Source: an uncultured Oscillospiraceae bacterium
GTDB lineage: Bacteria; Bacillota; Clostridia; Oscillospirales; Oscillospiraceae
Length of the DNA: 32,140 nucleotides
Direction of reading: 5' to 3'
Assembly: GCA_904395905.1 (NCBI GenBank)
Contig: CAJFNZ010000153.1
Span: 1-32,140 of the forward strand
A program made the position numbers and the translations under genes. The notes under the pieces are model-generated. The model saw only the letters and a list, made by a program, of their open reading frames with translations. It searched no databases and was not told the origin of the DNA. Within the stretch, counting starts at the first letter, position 1. Each line of letters starts with the position of its first letter. This document shows positions 1-8,357 of the stretch, piece after piece.

Positions 1-32
1 CGCGCCGCTGCGGAATGTTCCGCAGCGGCGCG
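1..32. terminator. Perfect inverted repeat (15-bp stem, 2-nt centre), likely terminator downstream of the larE-larC2 gene on the minus strand
   Basis: CGCGCCGCTGCGGAA-TG-TTCCGCAGCGGCGCG; lies just past the minus-strand stop at 57. Any T-tract would be outside the window. Confidence 0.6.
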
Positions 33-56
33 CCCTGTGTCGTTGGATAAGCCCGT

Positions 57-1235
57 TTACAGGCCCCGCTCCCGGCGGATGTCGGCGAGGGGGCGGTCCT
101 CCCGGCGGGCGGCGTCCGCCAGGTCCTCGAATTCGGCCTTGGCCTTCGTCACGCCCCGGCCGGAGGCGGTTTTGACGCGGATGCCGTCCCGCGTCTCCAC
201 GGTCCGGGCCAGGCAGGTGCGCTCGCAGACGGTCCGGCGGACGCCCAGTGTGGTGGTGTGGCACAGGAGCAGGTCGGTGAAGCGCGCCTGCTCCGCCTCT
301 CGGCAGAGGCACGTCAGCAGCACCGCCGGCCGGCCCTTCTTCATGGCAATCGGCGTCGTCCACACGTCCAGGGCCCCGGCCGCCAGGAGCCGCTCGGCGG
401 CAAAGGCGATGTCCTCGCCGGTCATGTCGTCGAGGTTGCACCGCAGCTCGGCCACGCAGTCCTCCCGGGCGCCGTCGGCCGGGGCGGTGCGCGGCCGCGG
501 GACGAGGTCCAGGGTCACAGCGCCCACCAGGGGCGCCAGGGCCTCGAGAATCTCCGGCCGCCGGGCCAGGACACGGGGCAGCTGGTCCTCGGGCACCTGG
601 AGCTTCCCGCCCTCCGCGGTCAGCCGCAGGCGGAAATCCCGGAAGCCCAGGCCGGCCAGGGCCGTCTCGCCGGCCTCGACGCGCCGCAGGTCCGCGGCCG
701 TCAGGGGGCGGCCGGCGGGGACCCGGGTGGCCAGGCAGGCGTAGGCCGGCTTGTCCCAGGTGAAGAGGCCGGCCTCCCGGGAGCGGCGGCGGACCTCCGC
801 CTTGGTCAGGCCGCACAGCCGCAGGGGCGAGAGGACGGCCAGCTCCGCCAGGGCCCGGGCCCCGGGCCGGTCGGAGAGGTCGTCGGAGGCGTTGGTGCCG
901 TCCACGACGACCCGGTAGCCGTCCCGGGCGGCCCGCTCCAGCACGGCGGCGAAGAGGCGGCGCTTGCAGTGGTAGCACCGGTCGGGCGGGTTGGCCGCCA
1001 CCTGGGGGTCGGCCAGGACATCGACCTCCAGCACCGTCAGCGGCACGCCCAGCTGGGCGGCCAGCCGCTCCGCGTCCGCCAGCTCAAAGGCCGGCTGGAA
1101 CGCCGACCGGACGAAATAGGCCCGGACGTCGGCCCCGGCCTGACAGGCGCTCCAGAGGAGAAACGCCGAGTCCGCGCCCCCCGAGAAGGCCACCGCCGCC
1201 GACGGGTGTTCCCGCCAAAAATCCGCAAGCTCCAT
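57..1235 (-). CDS. larE: LarE-type ATP-dependent sacrificial sulfur transferase (PP-loop) fused to a LarC C-terminal (LarC2-like) domain
   Basis: N-terminus AVAFSGGADSAFLL (PP-loop), PPDRCYHCKRRLF, DGTNASDD typical of LarE; C-terminus CNLDDMTGEDIAFAAERLLAAGALDVWTTPIAMKKGRPAVLLTCL...HTTTLGVRR typical of the LarC C-terminal part. ATG at 1235 preceded by GAGG; the ORF opens at GTG 1244. Confidence 0.85.
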   Translation of the reverse strand: MELADFWREHPSAAVAFSGGADSAFLLWSACQAGADVRAYFVRSAFQPAFELADAERLAAQLGVPLTVLEVDVLADPQVAANPPDRCYHCKRRLFAAVLERAARDGYRVVVDGTNASDDLSDRPGARALAELAVLSPLRLCGLTKAEVRRRSREAGLFTWDKPAYACLATRVPAGRPLTAADLRRVEAGETALAGLGFRDFRLRLTAEGGKLQVPEDQLPRVLARRPEILEALAPLVGAVTLDLVPRPRTAPADGAREDCVAELRCNLDDMTGEDIAFAAERLLAAGALDVWTTPIAMKKGRPAVLLTCLCREAEQARFTDLLLCHTTTLGVRRTVCERTCLARTVETRDGIRVKTASGRGVTKAKAEFEDLADAARREDRPLADIRRERGL

Positions 1236-1525
1236 CGCTGCCACCTCGCTGCATTATGATGAGATATACGCATCATATCATGCCCCGCCCGGCGGCGCAA
1301 GCCCCGGGCGGACCCGTCCCGGCCTCCGACGGGCGGGGCGGGGAAGGAGAGCACTCTGTCCATAAAACGGGGGCGGCAGGCAAATGGAACGGTTCAATTT
1401 GACCAAAAGACGCAAAATCAACCGGCAAATTTGATAAAATTTTTGTTGACTTAGGAGTTTGTGATTGAATACCACAAAATTATTGTACAAAACTTGGGTA
1501 TCTATACAAAGTTTCTGATAAAGAA

Positions 1526-1554
1526 TTGACAAAAATGTAGTAAGCTTATAAAAT
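1526..1554 (+). promoter_or_regulatory. Sigma-A promoter upstream of ECF ATPase gene
   Basis: TTGACA (1526-1531) - 17 bp - TAAAAT (1549-1554) in an AT-rich intergenic region. Confidence 0.7.
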
Positions 1555-1645
1555 CAGATTATCAAAACGCTCATGGTTCTCCCATGAGTGTGCCAGGAAA
1601 CACAAGAAACTCCGTGGGGGTATGTCGGGTAAGGAGAGCATGTCA

Positions 1646-2515
1646 ATGGGTAAGCTGATTGAATTCCGGAACTTTAGCTTTGCGTACCGCGGCGCCAAGG
1701 AGAACGCCGTCGAGGACATCAGCTTCTGCGTCCATGAGGGGGAGTTCCTCTCCATCGTCGGGCCCACCGGCGCGGGGAAGACGACATTGTGCAGGAGTAT
1801 GATTGGGCTGATTCCCAGCCTGTTTTCCGGCAAGCAGACGGGCGAGCTGGAGATCCTCGGCAAGCCGGCCAAGTCGTACAAGGTGGAGGAGCTGGCCACG
1901 GTCATCGGGTACGTTCACCAGGACGCCGAGAGTCAGATTCTCATGACAAATATCGAGAAAGAAATCGTGTTTCCCCTGGAAAACCTGGGTTTACCCCGGG
2001 CTGAAATCAAAAAACGGCTGGAGGACGCTCTGCACCTGGTCCACCTGGAGGACTACCGGAACCGCCACCCCTTCTACCTCTCCGGCGGCCAGCGCCAGCG
2101 GGTCGTCCTGGCCACGGCCCTGGCCATGCAGCCGGATATCCTGATTCTCGACGAGGCCACGTCGGAAATCGACCCCCTGGGCGCCGAGGAGATTATGACG
2201 GTCACCAAGGAGCTCAACGACCTGGGCAAGACCATCATCCTGATTGAGCACAACATGGAGGAGGTCGCGAAGTTCGCCGACCGGATCCTCGTCCTGGACC
2301 AGGGCCGTCTGCTGGCCGACGACACGGCCGAGAAGGTCCTGACGGATTTGGAGCTGTTGGACCGGCTGAACATCTATCCGCCGGAAGTTACCCAACTATT
2401 TATCAAATTGACCAAGGCTGGGATGCAGTTCGACCATATCCCCGTGACGCTGGAGGACGCCGAGGCGTTGCTCCGGACGTACCTGGGGCAGCGGCAGGAA
2501 GTGGGGGTGTCGTGA
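1646..2515 (+). CDS. ECF-type/CbiO-like ABC transporter ATP-binding protein
   Basis: Walker A GPTGAGKTT, Q-loop HQDAESQILM, signature LSGGQRQR, Walker B ILILDEATSEIDP, H-loop IEHNMEE. Start chosen at ATG 1646 with AAGGAG 9 bp upstream; ORF opens at 1622. Confidence 0.85.
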   Translation: MGKLIEFRNFSFAYRGAKENAVEDISFCVHEGEFLSIVGPTGAGKTTLCRSMIGLIPSLFSGKQTGELEILGKPAKSYKVEELATVIGYVHQDAESQILMTNIEKEIVFPLENLGLPRAEIKKRLEDALHLVHLEDYRNRHPFYLSGGQRQRVVLATALAMQPDILILDEATSEIDPLGAEEIMTVTKELNDLGKTIILIEHNMEEVAKFADRILVLDQGRLLADDTAEKVLTDLELLDRLNIYPPEVTQLFIKLTKAGMQFDHIPVTLEDAEALLRTYLGQRQEVGVS

Positions 2516-3267
2516 TGGCGATGGCGTTTGATCCCCAGGCGGAGAATGTGGTGGAGATTGAAAACCTGGGCCACATCTACCAGCCCATGGGCCAGGTGGC
2601 CCTGAAGAACATCAACCTGACCATCCGAAAGGGCGAGTTCGTCGCGCTGATTGGCCAGAACGGCTCCGGGAAGACGACGCTGATCAAGCATCTGAACGGG
2701 CTGCTCAAGCCCACCTCCGGCAGCGTCCGGGTGGGCGGCGTGGAGGTGGCCGACCAGCTGGTCTCCGATATGTCCCACTACATCGGCTACGTGTTCCAGA
2801 ATCCGGCCCACCAGATCTTCTCCGACACGGTGGAGTCGGAGGTGGCCTTCGGCCCGAAGAACCTGGGCTTTTCGCCGGAGGCGGAGGCGGCGCTGGGCTG
2901 CCGGTACGGCTCCCTCGAGACGTTGCTGGAGCAGGCGGATTTCCTCTGCCTCCACTGCCGGCTGACCGAGGAGACCGCGGGGCTCATCGGGCGGGCACAG
3001 CTAGCGCGGATGAAGCCCACGGCCTTCCTCATCAACACCGGCCGCGGCGCGCTGGTGGACGAGGGGGCCCTGGCCGACGCTCTGCTGGAGGGGCGTATCG
3101 CCGGCGCGGCCCTGGACGTGTTCGCCCGGGAGCCGGCGGTGGAGCCGCGGCTGCTGGAGCTGCCCAGCGTGGTCCTGACGCCCCATCTGGGGGCCTCGAC
3201 CCGGGACAACCGGATCCCCATGGCGGCGATTGCCGCCGAACGCACGCGCGAGGCCCTGTTCCGATGA
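2512..3267 (+). pseudogene. Chimeric ORF: N-terminal ~120 aa of a second ECF ATPase (EcfA2-like) joined in frame to the C-terminal half of a D-isomer-specific 2-hydroxyacid dehydrogenase (SerA-like)
   Basis: N-part LIGQNGSGKTTLIKHLNGLLKPTSG...VFQNPAHQIFSDTVESEVAFGPKNLG is ECF ATPase without LSGGQ, Walker B or H-loop. C-part SLETLLEQADFLCLHCRLTEETAGLIGRAQLARMKPTAFLINTGRGALVDEGALADALLEGRIAGAALDVF...PHLGAST is 2-hydroxyacid dehydrogenase without its N-terminal domain or GxGxxG. Confidence 0.8.
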
Positions 3268-3364
3268 GGGCCTCCCTGCCTTGCACTGCGTGATACTGAG
3301 AAAAGATAACCGGGATGTGATATGGATTTATGGAACGAATGAGCGGGAAAGGAGGCGGAGCGCC

Positions 3365-4162
3365 ATGCGTCTGGACAGACTGAAGGAGATGGAAGAGTAT
3401 ATCCTCCAGTGCGGCAACGTGTCGCTGGACCGGCTGGCGTCCCACTTCTCGGTCTCCATCAACACTGTCCGCCGGGACATTGCGGAGCTTCTGCCGAAGG
3501 GGACCATCAAGAAAATCTACGGCGGCGTCATGGCGCTCAATTCGGAGCGCTCGGTGCCCATTGCCAGCCGGGAGAAGGTCAACGCCGAGGCCAAGCAGAT
3601 TATCGGCCGCCTGGCCGCCTCCCTGGTGCGGGACGATTCGGCGGTCTATCTGGACTCCGGCACCACGGCCGTGCAGCTGCTGCCGTTTCTCCAGGGGAAA
3701 CGGAACGTGACCGTCATGACCAACAGCCTGCGGGTGGTCAACGAGGCCATCAAATACCCGGGCCTGAACCTGCTGCTCATGGGCGGTTACTTCAACGAGC
3801 AGACCTATGCCTTTGTCGGGGCGCGCACCATTGAGAACCTGGGGGACATGGCCTTCGACATGGTCTTCCTGGGCACCACGGGCATCTCGCTGACCCGGGG
3901 GCTGACGACGAACCCCTTCTTTGAGGAGTCCATCAAGCGCTGCCTGCTCAGCTACGGCCGGGAGAAAATCGCCCTGCTGGCCGACAGCAGCAAGTTTGAC
4001 AAGGCGGCGCTGATGACCTTCGGCGGCCTGAAGGACGTGGGGTATCTGATTACGGAAAAGCTGCCGGCGGCGCCGTACCTGGAGGCCATGGAGGCCGCCG
4101 GGGTGCGGCTCCTCTGCCCGGAGCGGCCGGACGGGGGCAAGGGCAATGAAGACGGCGATTGA
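3365..4162 (+). CDS. DeoR/GlpR-family transcriptional regulator
   Basis: N-terminal HTH (LDRLASHFSVSINTVRRDIAELLPKGTIKKIYGGV) and DeoR sugar-binding domain (AVYLDSGTTAVQLLPFL, FLGTTGISLTRGLTT, ADSSKFDKAAL). ATG 3365 with upstream AAAGGAGG. Confidence 0.9.
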   Translation: MRLDRLKEMEEYILQCGNVSLDRLASHFSVSINTVRRDIAELLPKGTIKKIYGGVMALNSERSVPIASREKVNAEAKQIIGRLAASLVRDDSAVYLDSGTTAVQLLPFLQGKRNVTVMTNSLRVVNEAIKYPGLNLLLMGGYFNEQTYAFVGARTIENLGDMAFDMVFLGTTGISLTRGLTTNPFFEESIKRCLLSYGREKIALLADSSKFDKAALMTFGGLKDVGYLITEKLPAAPYLEAMEAAGVRLLCPERPDGGKGNEDGD

Positions 4163-5492
4163 GAACGGCACCGTCGTCAACCGCGAGGGCCGCTGCCGGG
4201 CCAACGTGGTGATGGAGGACGGCCGCATCGCCTACGTGGGGCCGAGCCGCGTCCCGGCCGACCGGGTCCTCGACGCGGCCGGCTGCTACGTGATGGCCGG
4301 CTTCATCGACCCCCACACCCATCTGGAGCTGTCGCCCCACCCCTTCGGCCCGGACACCGAGGCGGCCCTGCTGGGCGGGACCACCTGCGTGCTGGAGTTT
4401 GCCAACCAGCAGGCGGGCCGGCCCATGGCGGAGGCGCTGGCGGCCTGGCGGGCCATGGCGGCCGGCAGCGCCTGCCACTACGGCATCCATATGTCGGTGC
4501 CCTGGTGGGACGAGGGCCAGGCGGCCCAGCTGGCGGAGATGGCCGCCGCCGGCGTCACCTCCTTCAAGATGTACATGGTCTACGACGGGCTCCGGGTGGA
4601 CGACGGGGCCATCTACTGCGCGGCCAAGGCCGCGGCGGCGGCCGGGGGGCTGCTGTCGGTCCACTGTGAGAACTGGGACGTGCTGCAGCGGCGGACCGAG
4701 GAGCTGGCCCGGGCCGGCGTCCTGGGCCCGGAGGGGCATCCCCGCTCCCGGCCGGCGCCGGTGGAGGCCGAGGCGGTGGGGCGGTTCCTGCGGATTGCCC
4801 AGCTGGCCGGCGCGCCGGCCTACGTGGTCCACCTGTCCTGCCGCGAGAGCCTGGAGGAGGTCCGCCGGGCGCGGGCCCGGGGCCAGGAGGTCTACGTGGA
4901 GACGTGCCCGCAGTACCTGCTGCTCGACGAGCGCCGCTACGGCGAGGCCCAGGGGGCGCGGTACGTCATGAGCCCGCCCCTGCGGGAGCCGGCCGACTGC
5001 GAGGCGCTGTGGCAGGCCCTGGCCCGCGGGGAGATTGACACGGTGGGGACCGACCACTGCTCCTTCTCCCTGGCGGAGAAGCTGGCCCACAGCGACGATT
5101 TCCGGCAGATCCCCAACGGCTGCGCCGGCCTGCAGCACCGGGCGCAGCTGCTCTACACCTACGGCGTCGCCGCGGGGCGGCTGACGCTGGAGCAGATGGC
5201 CGCGTGCCTGAGCGCGAACCCGGCGGAGCTGTTCGGCCTGGGGGACCGGGGCGCGGTGCGGCCCGGCATGGCGGCGGACCTGGTCGTCTGGGAGCCCGGA
5301 TGGGAGGGCGTCCTCACCGACAACAACCACCGGCACGACTGCGACCACTCCATCTACGCCGGCTTCCGGGTCCGGGGAAGGGCGCGGGAGGTGTTCCTGG
5401 ACGGGGCGCCGGTTGTGGAGCGGGGCGCGCTCTGCCGCACCGGCGGCGGCCGCTATCTGCCCCGCCGCCCGGCGGGCCGCTACCGCCGGTGA
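4146..5492 (+). CDS. Dihydropyrimidinase/hydantoinase-family amidohydrolase
   Basis: Metal-binding GFIDPHTHLEL, carboxylated-Lys motif SFKMYMVYDG, SVHCEN, YVVHLSC, GTDHC; overlaps the deoR-like gene by 17 bp. Confidence 0.88.
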   Translation: MKTAIENGTVVNREGRCRANVVMEDGRIAYVGPSRVPADRVLDAAGCYVMAGFIDPHTHLELSPHPFGPDTEAALLGGTTCVLEFANQQAGRPMAEALAAWRAMAAGSACHYGIHMSVPWWDEGQAAQLAEMAAAGVTSFKMYMVYDGLRVDDGAIYCAAKAAAAAGGLLSVHCENWDVLQRRTEELARAGVLGPEGHPRSRPAPVEAEAVGRFLRIAQLAGAPAYVVHLSCRESLEEVRRARARGQEVYVETCPQYLLLDERRYGEAQGARYVMSPPLREPADCEALWQALARGEIDTVGTDHCSFSLAEKLAHSDDFRQIPNGCAGLQHRAQLLYTYGVAAGRLTLEQMAACLSANPAELFGLGDRGAVRPGMAADLVVWEPGWEGVLTDNNHRHDCDHSIYAGFRVRGRAREVFLDGAPVVERGALCRTGGGRYLPRRPAGRYRR

Positions 5493-5523
5493 GCCCGCCG
5501 ACGGCGAACGAAACATCAAAAAC

Positions 5524-5551
5524 GGCTGCCGCACCCAATCGTGCGGCAGCC
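5524..5551. terminator. Bidirectional terminator between convergent genes
   Basis: GGCTGCCGCAC-CCAATC-GTGCGGCAGCC flanked by A-run 5' and TTTT 3'. Confidence 0.85.
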
Positions 5552-5555
5552 ATTT

Positions 5556-7319
5556 TCAGTCTTCCGTTCCGACAATCTCCGTCTGGGTGCGGTAGAGGGC
5601 GGCGTAGGCCCCGTTTTTCTCCAGCAGCTGCCGGTGGGTGCCCTCCTCGGCGACGACGCCGTCGGAGATGACCAGGATCCGGCCGGCGTTCCGGATGGTG
5701 GAGAGCCGGTGGGCAATAATCAGCGTCGTGCGGCCCTGGGCCAGCTGGTCGAAGGCCCGCTGGATTTTCGCCTCGGTCACGGTGTCCAGGGCCGAGGTGG
5801 CCTCGTCGAGAATCAGCACCGGCGGATTTTTCAGGAAGATCCGCGCGATGGAGATCCGCTGCTTCTGCCCGCCGGAGAGCAGCGTGCCCCGCTCGCCCAC
5901 GTAGGTGTCGAAGCCGTCGGGCATGGCCAGGATGTCGTCGTAGATCTCGGCCTTCTTGGCCGCGGCGACGACCTCCTCCATCGAGGCGCCGGGGGAGCCG
6001 TAGCGGATGTTCTCCAGCACGGTGTCGGGGAAGAGGAACACGTCCTGCTGGACGATGCCGATGTTCCGGTGGAGCGAGGCCTGGGTCACGGCGCGGACGT
6101 CCTGTCCGTCGATGCGGATGGCGCCACCGGTGACGTCGTAGAACCGGGGAATCAGCTGGCAGAGGGTCGTCTTGCCGCCGCCGGAGGGGCCGACGATGGC
6201 CACGGTCTCCCCGGGGGCGATGTGGAGGTTCACATCCCGCAGGACCTCCCGGTCGTCGTCCTCGTAGGCGAAATCCACGTGGTCGGCGGTGATTTCGCCC
6301 CGGACGCGGCCCAGGTCCTTGGCGTCGGGGGCGTCCTGGAGGGTCGGCTCGGTGCGCATCAGGTCCACGAACCGGTCCAGGCCGGCGAAGCCGTTGGCGA
6401 ACATCTCGGCGAAGTTGGCCAGCTTCCGCACCGGGTTGACGAAGGTGGTGATGTAGAGGTTGAAGGTGATGAGGTCGATATACGTCATGGTGCCGCCCAT
6501 GATGAGGGCGCCGCCCACGGTGATGACCGCCACCGACAGCAGGCAGAGGAACAGCTCCATCGTGCCCATGAAGCGGCCCATGGCCAGGTAGTACTGCTTT
6601 TTCGAGACCTTGAAGTCCCCGTTGGCCCGGTCGAACTTCCGCAGCTCGCCGCTCTCGTTGGCGAAGGCCTTGGCCGTGCGGATGCCGGAGAGGCCCGACT
6701 CCAGCTCGGCGTTGATGGCGCCGGTCTTCTGCTTGACCGCCCGGGAGGCCCGCATCATGCTGCCCCGCATGGCCATCAGCACGCCGAGGAACACCGGCAC
6801 CATCACGGCCACCACCAGGGCCAGCTGCCACTGGATGGTGAACATGACAATCAGCGCGCCGACGATGGTCACCGCCGAGATGAACAGGTCCTCGGGGCCG
6901 TGGTGGGCCAGCTCGGTGATTTCAAAGAGGTCGTTGGTCAAGCGGCTCATCAGCTGGCCGGTGCGGTTCTGGTCGAAGTAGCCGTAGCTGAGGGTCTGCA
7001 TATGGGAGAAGAGGTCCCGGCGGATGTCGGCCTCCACCCGGATGCCGAAGGTGTGGCCCCAGTAGGTGACCACGAAGTAGAGCAGCGCCCGGAGGACGAA
7101 GGCCGCGGCCACCACGGCCATGACGGTGAAGAAGGCCGCAAAGGCCCGGTTGGGCAGCAAATCGTACATGGCGCTCCGGGAGACCAGGGGAAAGGCCAGG
7201 TCCACCAGGGAGATGACCAGGGCGCAGGCCATGTCCAGGAAGAACAGCCGCCGGTGGGGCCGGAAGTAGCTGAGGAAAATGCCCAGCTTGGATTTGCGCT
7301 GGAAGTCTTTTGTCGTCAT
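5556..7319 (-). CDS. ABC transporter, fused permease and ATP-binding protein (MsbA/MdlB-type exporter)
   Basis: Transmembrane N-terminus then VAIVGPSGGGKTTLCQLIPRFYD (Walker A), LLSGGQKQRISIARIFLKNPPVLILDEATSALD. Start chosen at ATG 7319 (MTTKDFQRKSK). Confidence 0.92.
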   Translation of the reverse strand: MTTKDFQRKSKLGIFLSYFRPHRRLFFLDMACALVISLVDLAFPLVSRSAMYDLLPNRAFAAFFTVMAVVAAAFVLRALLYFVVTYWGHTFGIRVEADIRRDLFSHMQTLSYGYFDQNRTGQLMSRLTNDLFEITELAHHGPEDLFISAVTIVGALIVMFTIQWQLALVVAVMVPVFLGVLMAMRGSMMRASRAVKQKTGAINAELESGLSGIRTAKAFANESGELRKFDRANGDFKVSKKQYYLAMGRFMGTMELFLCLLSVAVITVGGALIMGGTMTYIDLITFNLYITTFVNPVRKLANFAEMFANGFAGLDRFVDLMRTEPTLQDAPDAKDLGRVRGEITADHVDFAYEDDDREVLRDVNLHIAPGETVAIVGPSGGGKTTLCQLIPRFYDVTGGAIRIDGQDVRAVTQASLHRNIGIVQQDVFLFPDTVLENIRYGSPGASMEEVVAAAKKAEIYDDILAMPDGFDTYVGERGTLLSGGQKQRISIARIFLKNPPVLILDEATSALDTVTEAKIQRAFDQLAQGRTTLIIAHRLSTIRNAGRILVISDGVVAEEGTHRQLLEKNGAYAALYRTQTEIVGTED

Positions 7320-7605
7320 GGGGGAACCTCCGTTCTGCGGCCGCCGCGGGTTGGGACGCCGCGCCTCTATTATAGGCCCCCGCGGCCGGCGGCGCAAGTT
7401 CGGATGTGATTTTGATTTTCCTGGGATACGGTTTGCGGAGGATTCTCGGTGAAATTCCCTGTATTTAGAATGTTTTGCTTGTTTTTGGCGGCGGTGAGAC
7501 AATCTGGACAATTTTGCCTGCGTCGGTTATCATGGAAGTAAGAAACCGGTGTGCGAACTGCGGGCGCGGGGGAAATGGGCGCAACGGACGAGGGAGGGAT
7601 GCGCG

Positions 7606-8208
7606 ATGAAGAAACGGCGGTGGCCCCGGATAGTGGGCATTGTGCTGCTGGCGGGCCTGGCGGCGTTCATCCTGTGGATTGAGATTTGGCTGAAGCCGGT
7701 CTATCCGGCCTTTGAGCAGCCCCACGACTCGATGGCGGAATTGCAGCAGGCCCTCTCCGGCCAGGCGGGACTGCTGTTCCCGGATCTGAGCGGGCTGGAC
7801 CTGGCCGAGGCAGCGTATTTTGCGGAAGTGGACGGCCGGACGCGGTTTGCCCACCGGACCGGGAATTATCGAATCGAGGCGATTACGGACAGTTCGCCGC
7901 AGTTTAGATATGCTGTACGGGCTGTGGCTGGCGCAGAGTTGAATCTTGACGCGGTAGAATTCTACCGTGGGGTTGGGATTGCAGGCCTCCGTCAAAATGA
8001 ATCTGCCGGCGGTTATAGCATTTCAGCCCATTTTCTGATTGGAAAATGGCGATATTCCTTGGAAGGTTATGTCCTGAAATCAGACCCTAATTTCCTGGCG
8101 GCCGATGTGGAGTCCTACTACGCAGAGATAGGGGATACGGTTTGGGAACTTTGCTGTGGAATAATCGACCAGGCGGTGACAGACACGGCAAGATCACTGA
8201 GGCCGTAA
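7606..8208 (+). CDS. Hypothetical membrane-anchored protein
   Basis: KKRRWPR then one hydrophobic helix (IVGIVLLAGLAAFILWIEIWL) and a soluble domain; RBS AGGGAGGGA upstream of ATG 7606; followed by a terminator-like hairpin. Confidence 0.7.
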   Translation: MKKRRWPRIVGIVLLAGLAAFILWIEIWLKPVYPAFEQPHDSMAELQQALSGQAGLLFPDLSGLDLAEAAYFAEVDGRTRFAHRTGNYRIEAITDSSPQFRYAVRAVAGAELNLDAVEFYRGVGIAGLRQNESAGGYSISAHFLIGKWRYSLEGYVLKSDPNFLAADVESYYAEIGDTVWELCCGIIDQAVTDTARSLRP

Positions 8209-8212
8209 CCGA

Positions 8213-8246
8213 GCTGCTGAGAACCTCCCGACCGGTTCTCGGCAGC
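8213..8246 (+). terminator. Rho-independent terminator-like hairpin
   Basis: GCTGCTGAGAACC-TCCCGACC-GGTTCTCGGCAGC followed by GTTTCC. Confidence 0.6.
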
Positions 8247-8290
8247 GTTTCCATGCCCGCGGGAAGATGCCCCGCCGGGCCGGAAACCGG

Positions 8291-8319
8291 TTGCCTTTTG
8301 GAGAAAAATCCGGTATACT
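8291..8319 (+). promoter_or_regulatory. Promoter of the MBOAT-SGNH pair
   Basis: TTGCCT - 17 bp - TATACT. Confidence 0.6.
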
Positions 8320-8357
8320 GGTCTCGTTTGGACTGAGATGGGAAGGGAGGGGCTGCC

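Noticed and set aside
5541-7409. 622-aa plus-strand ORF antisense to the ABC exporter
   Set aside because: Low-complexity composition (G, H, Q, V, D rich), no domain motifs; the opposite strand encodes a clear ABC transporter. GC-rich antisense artefact.
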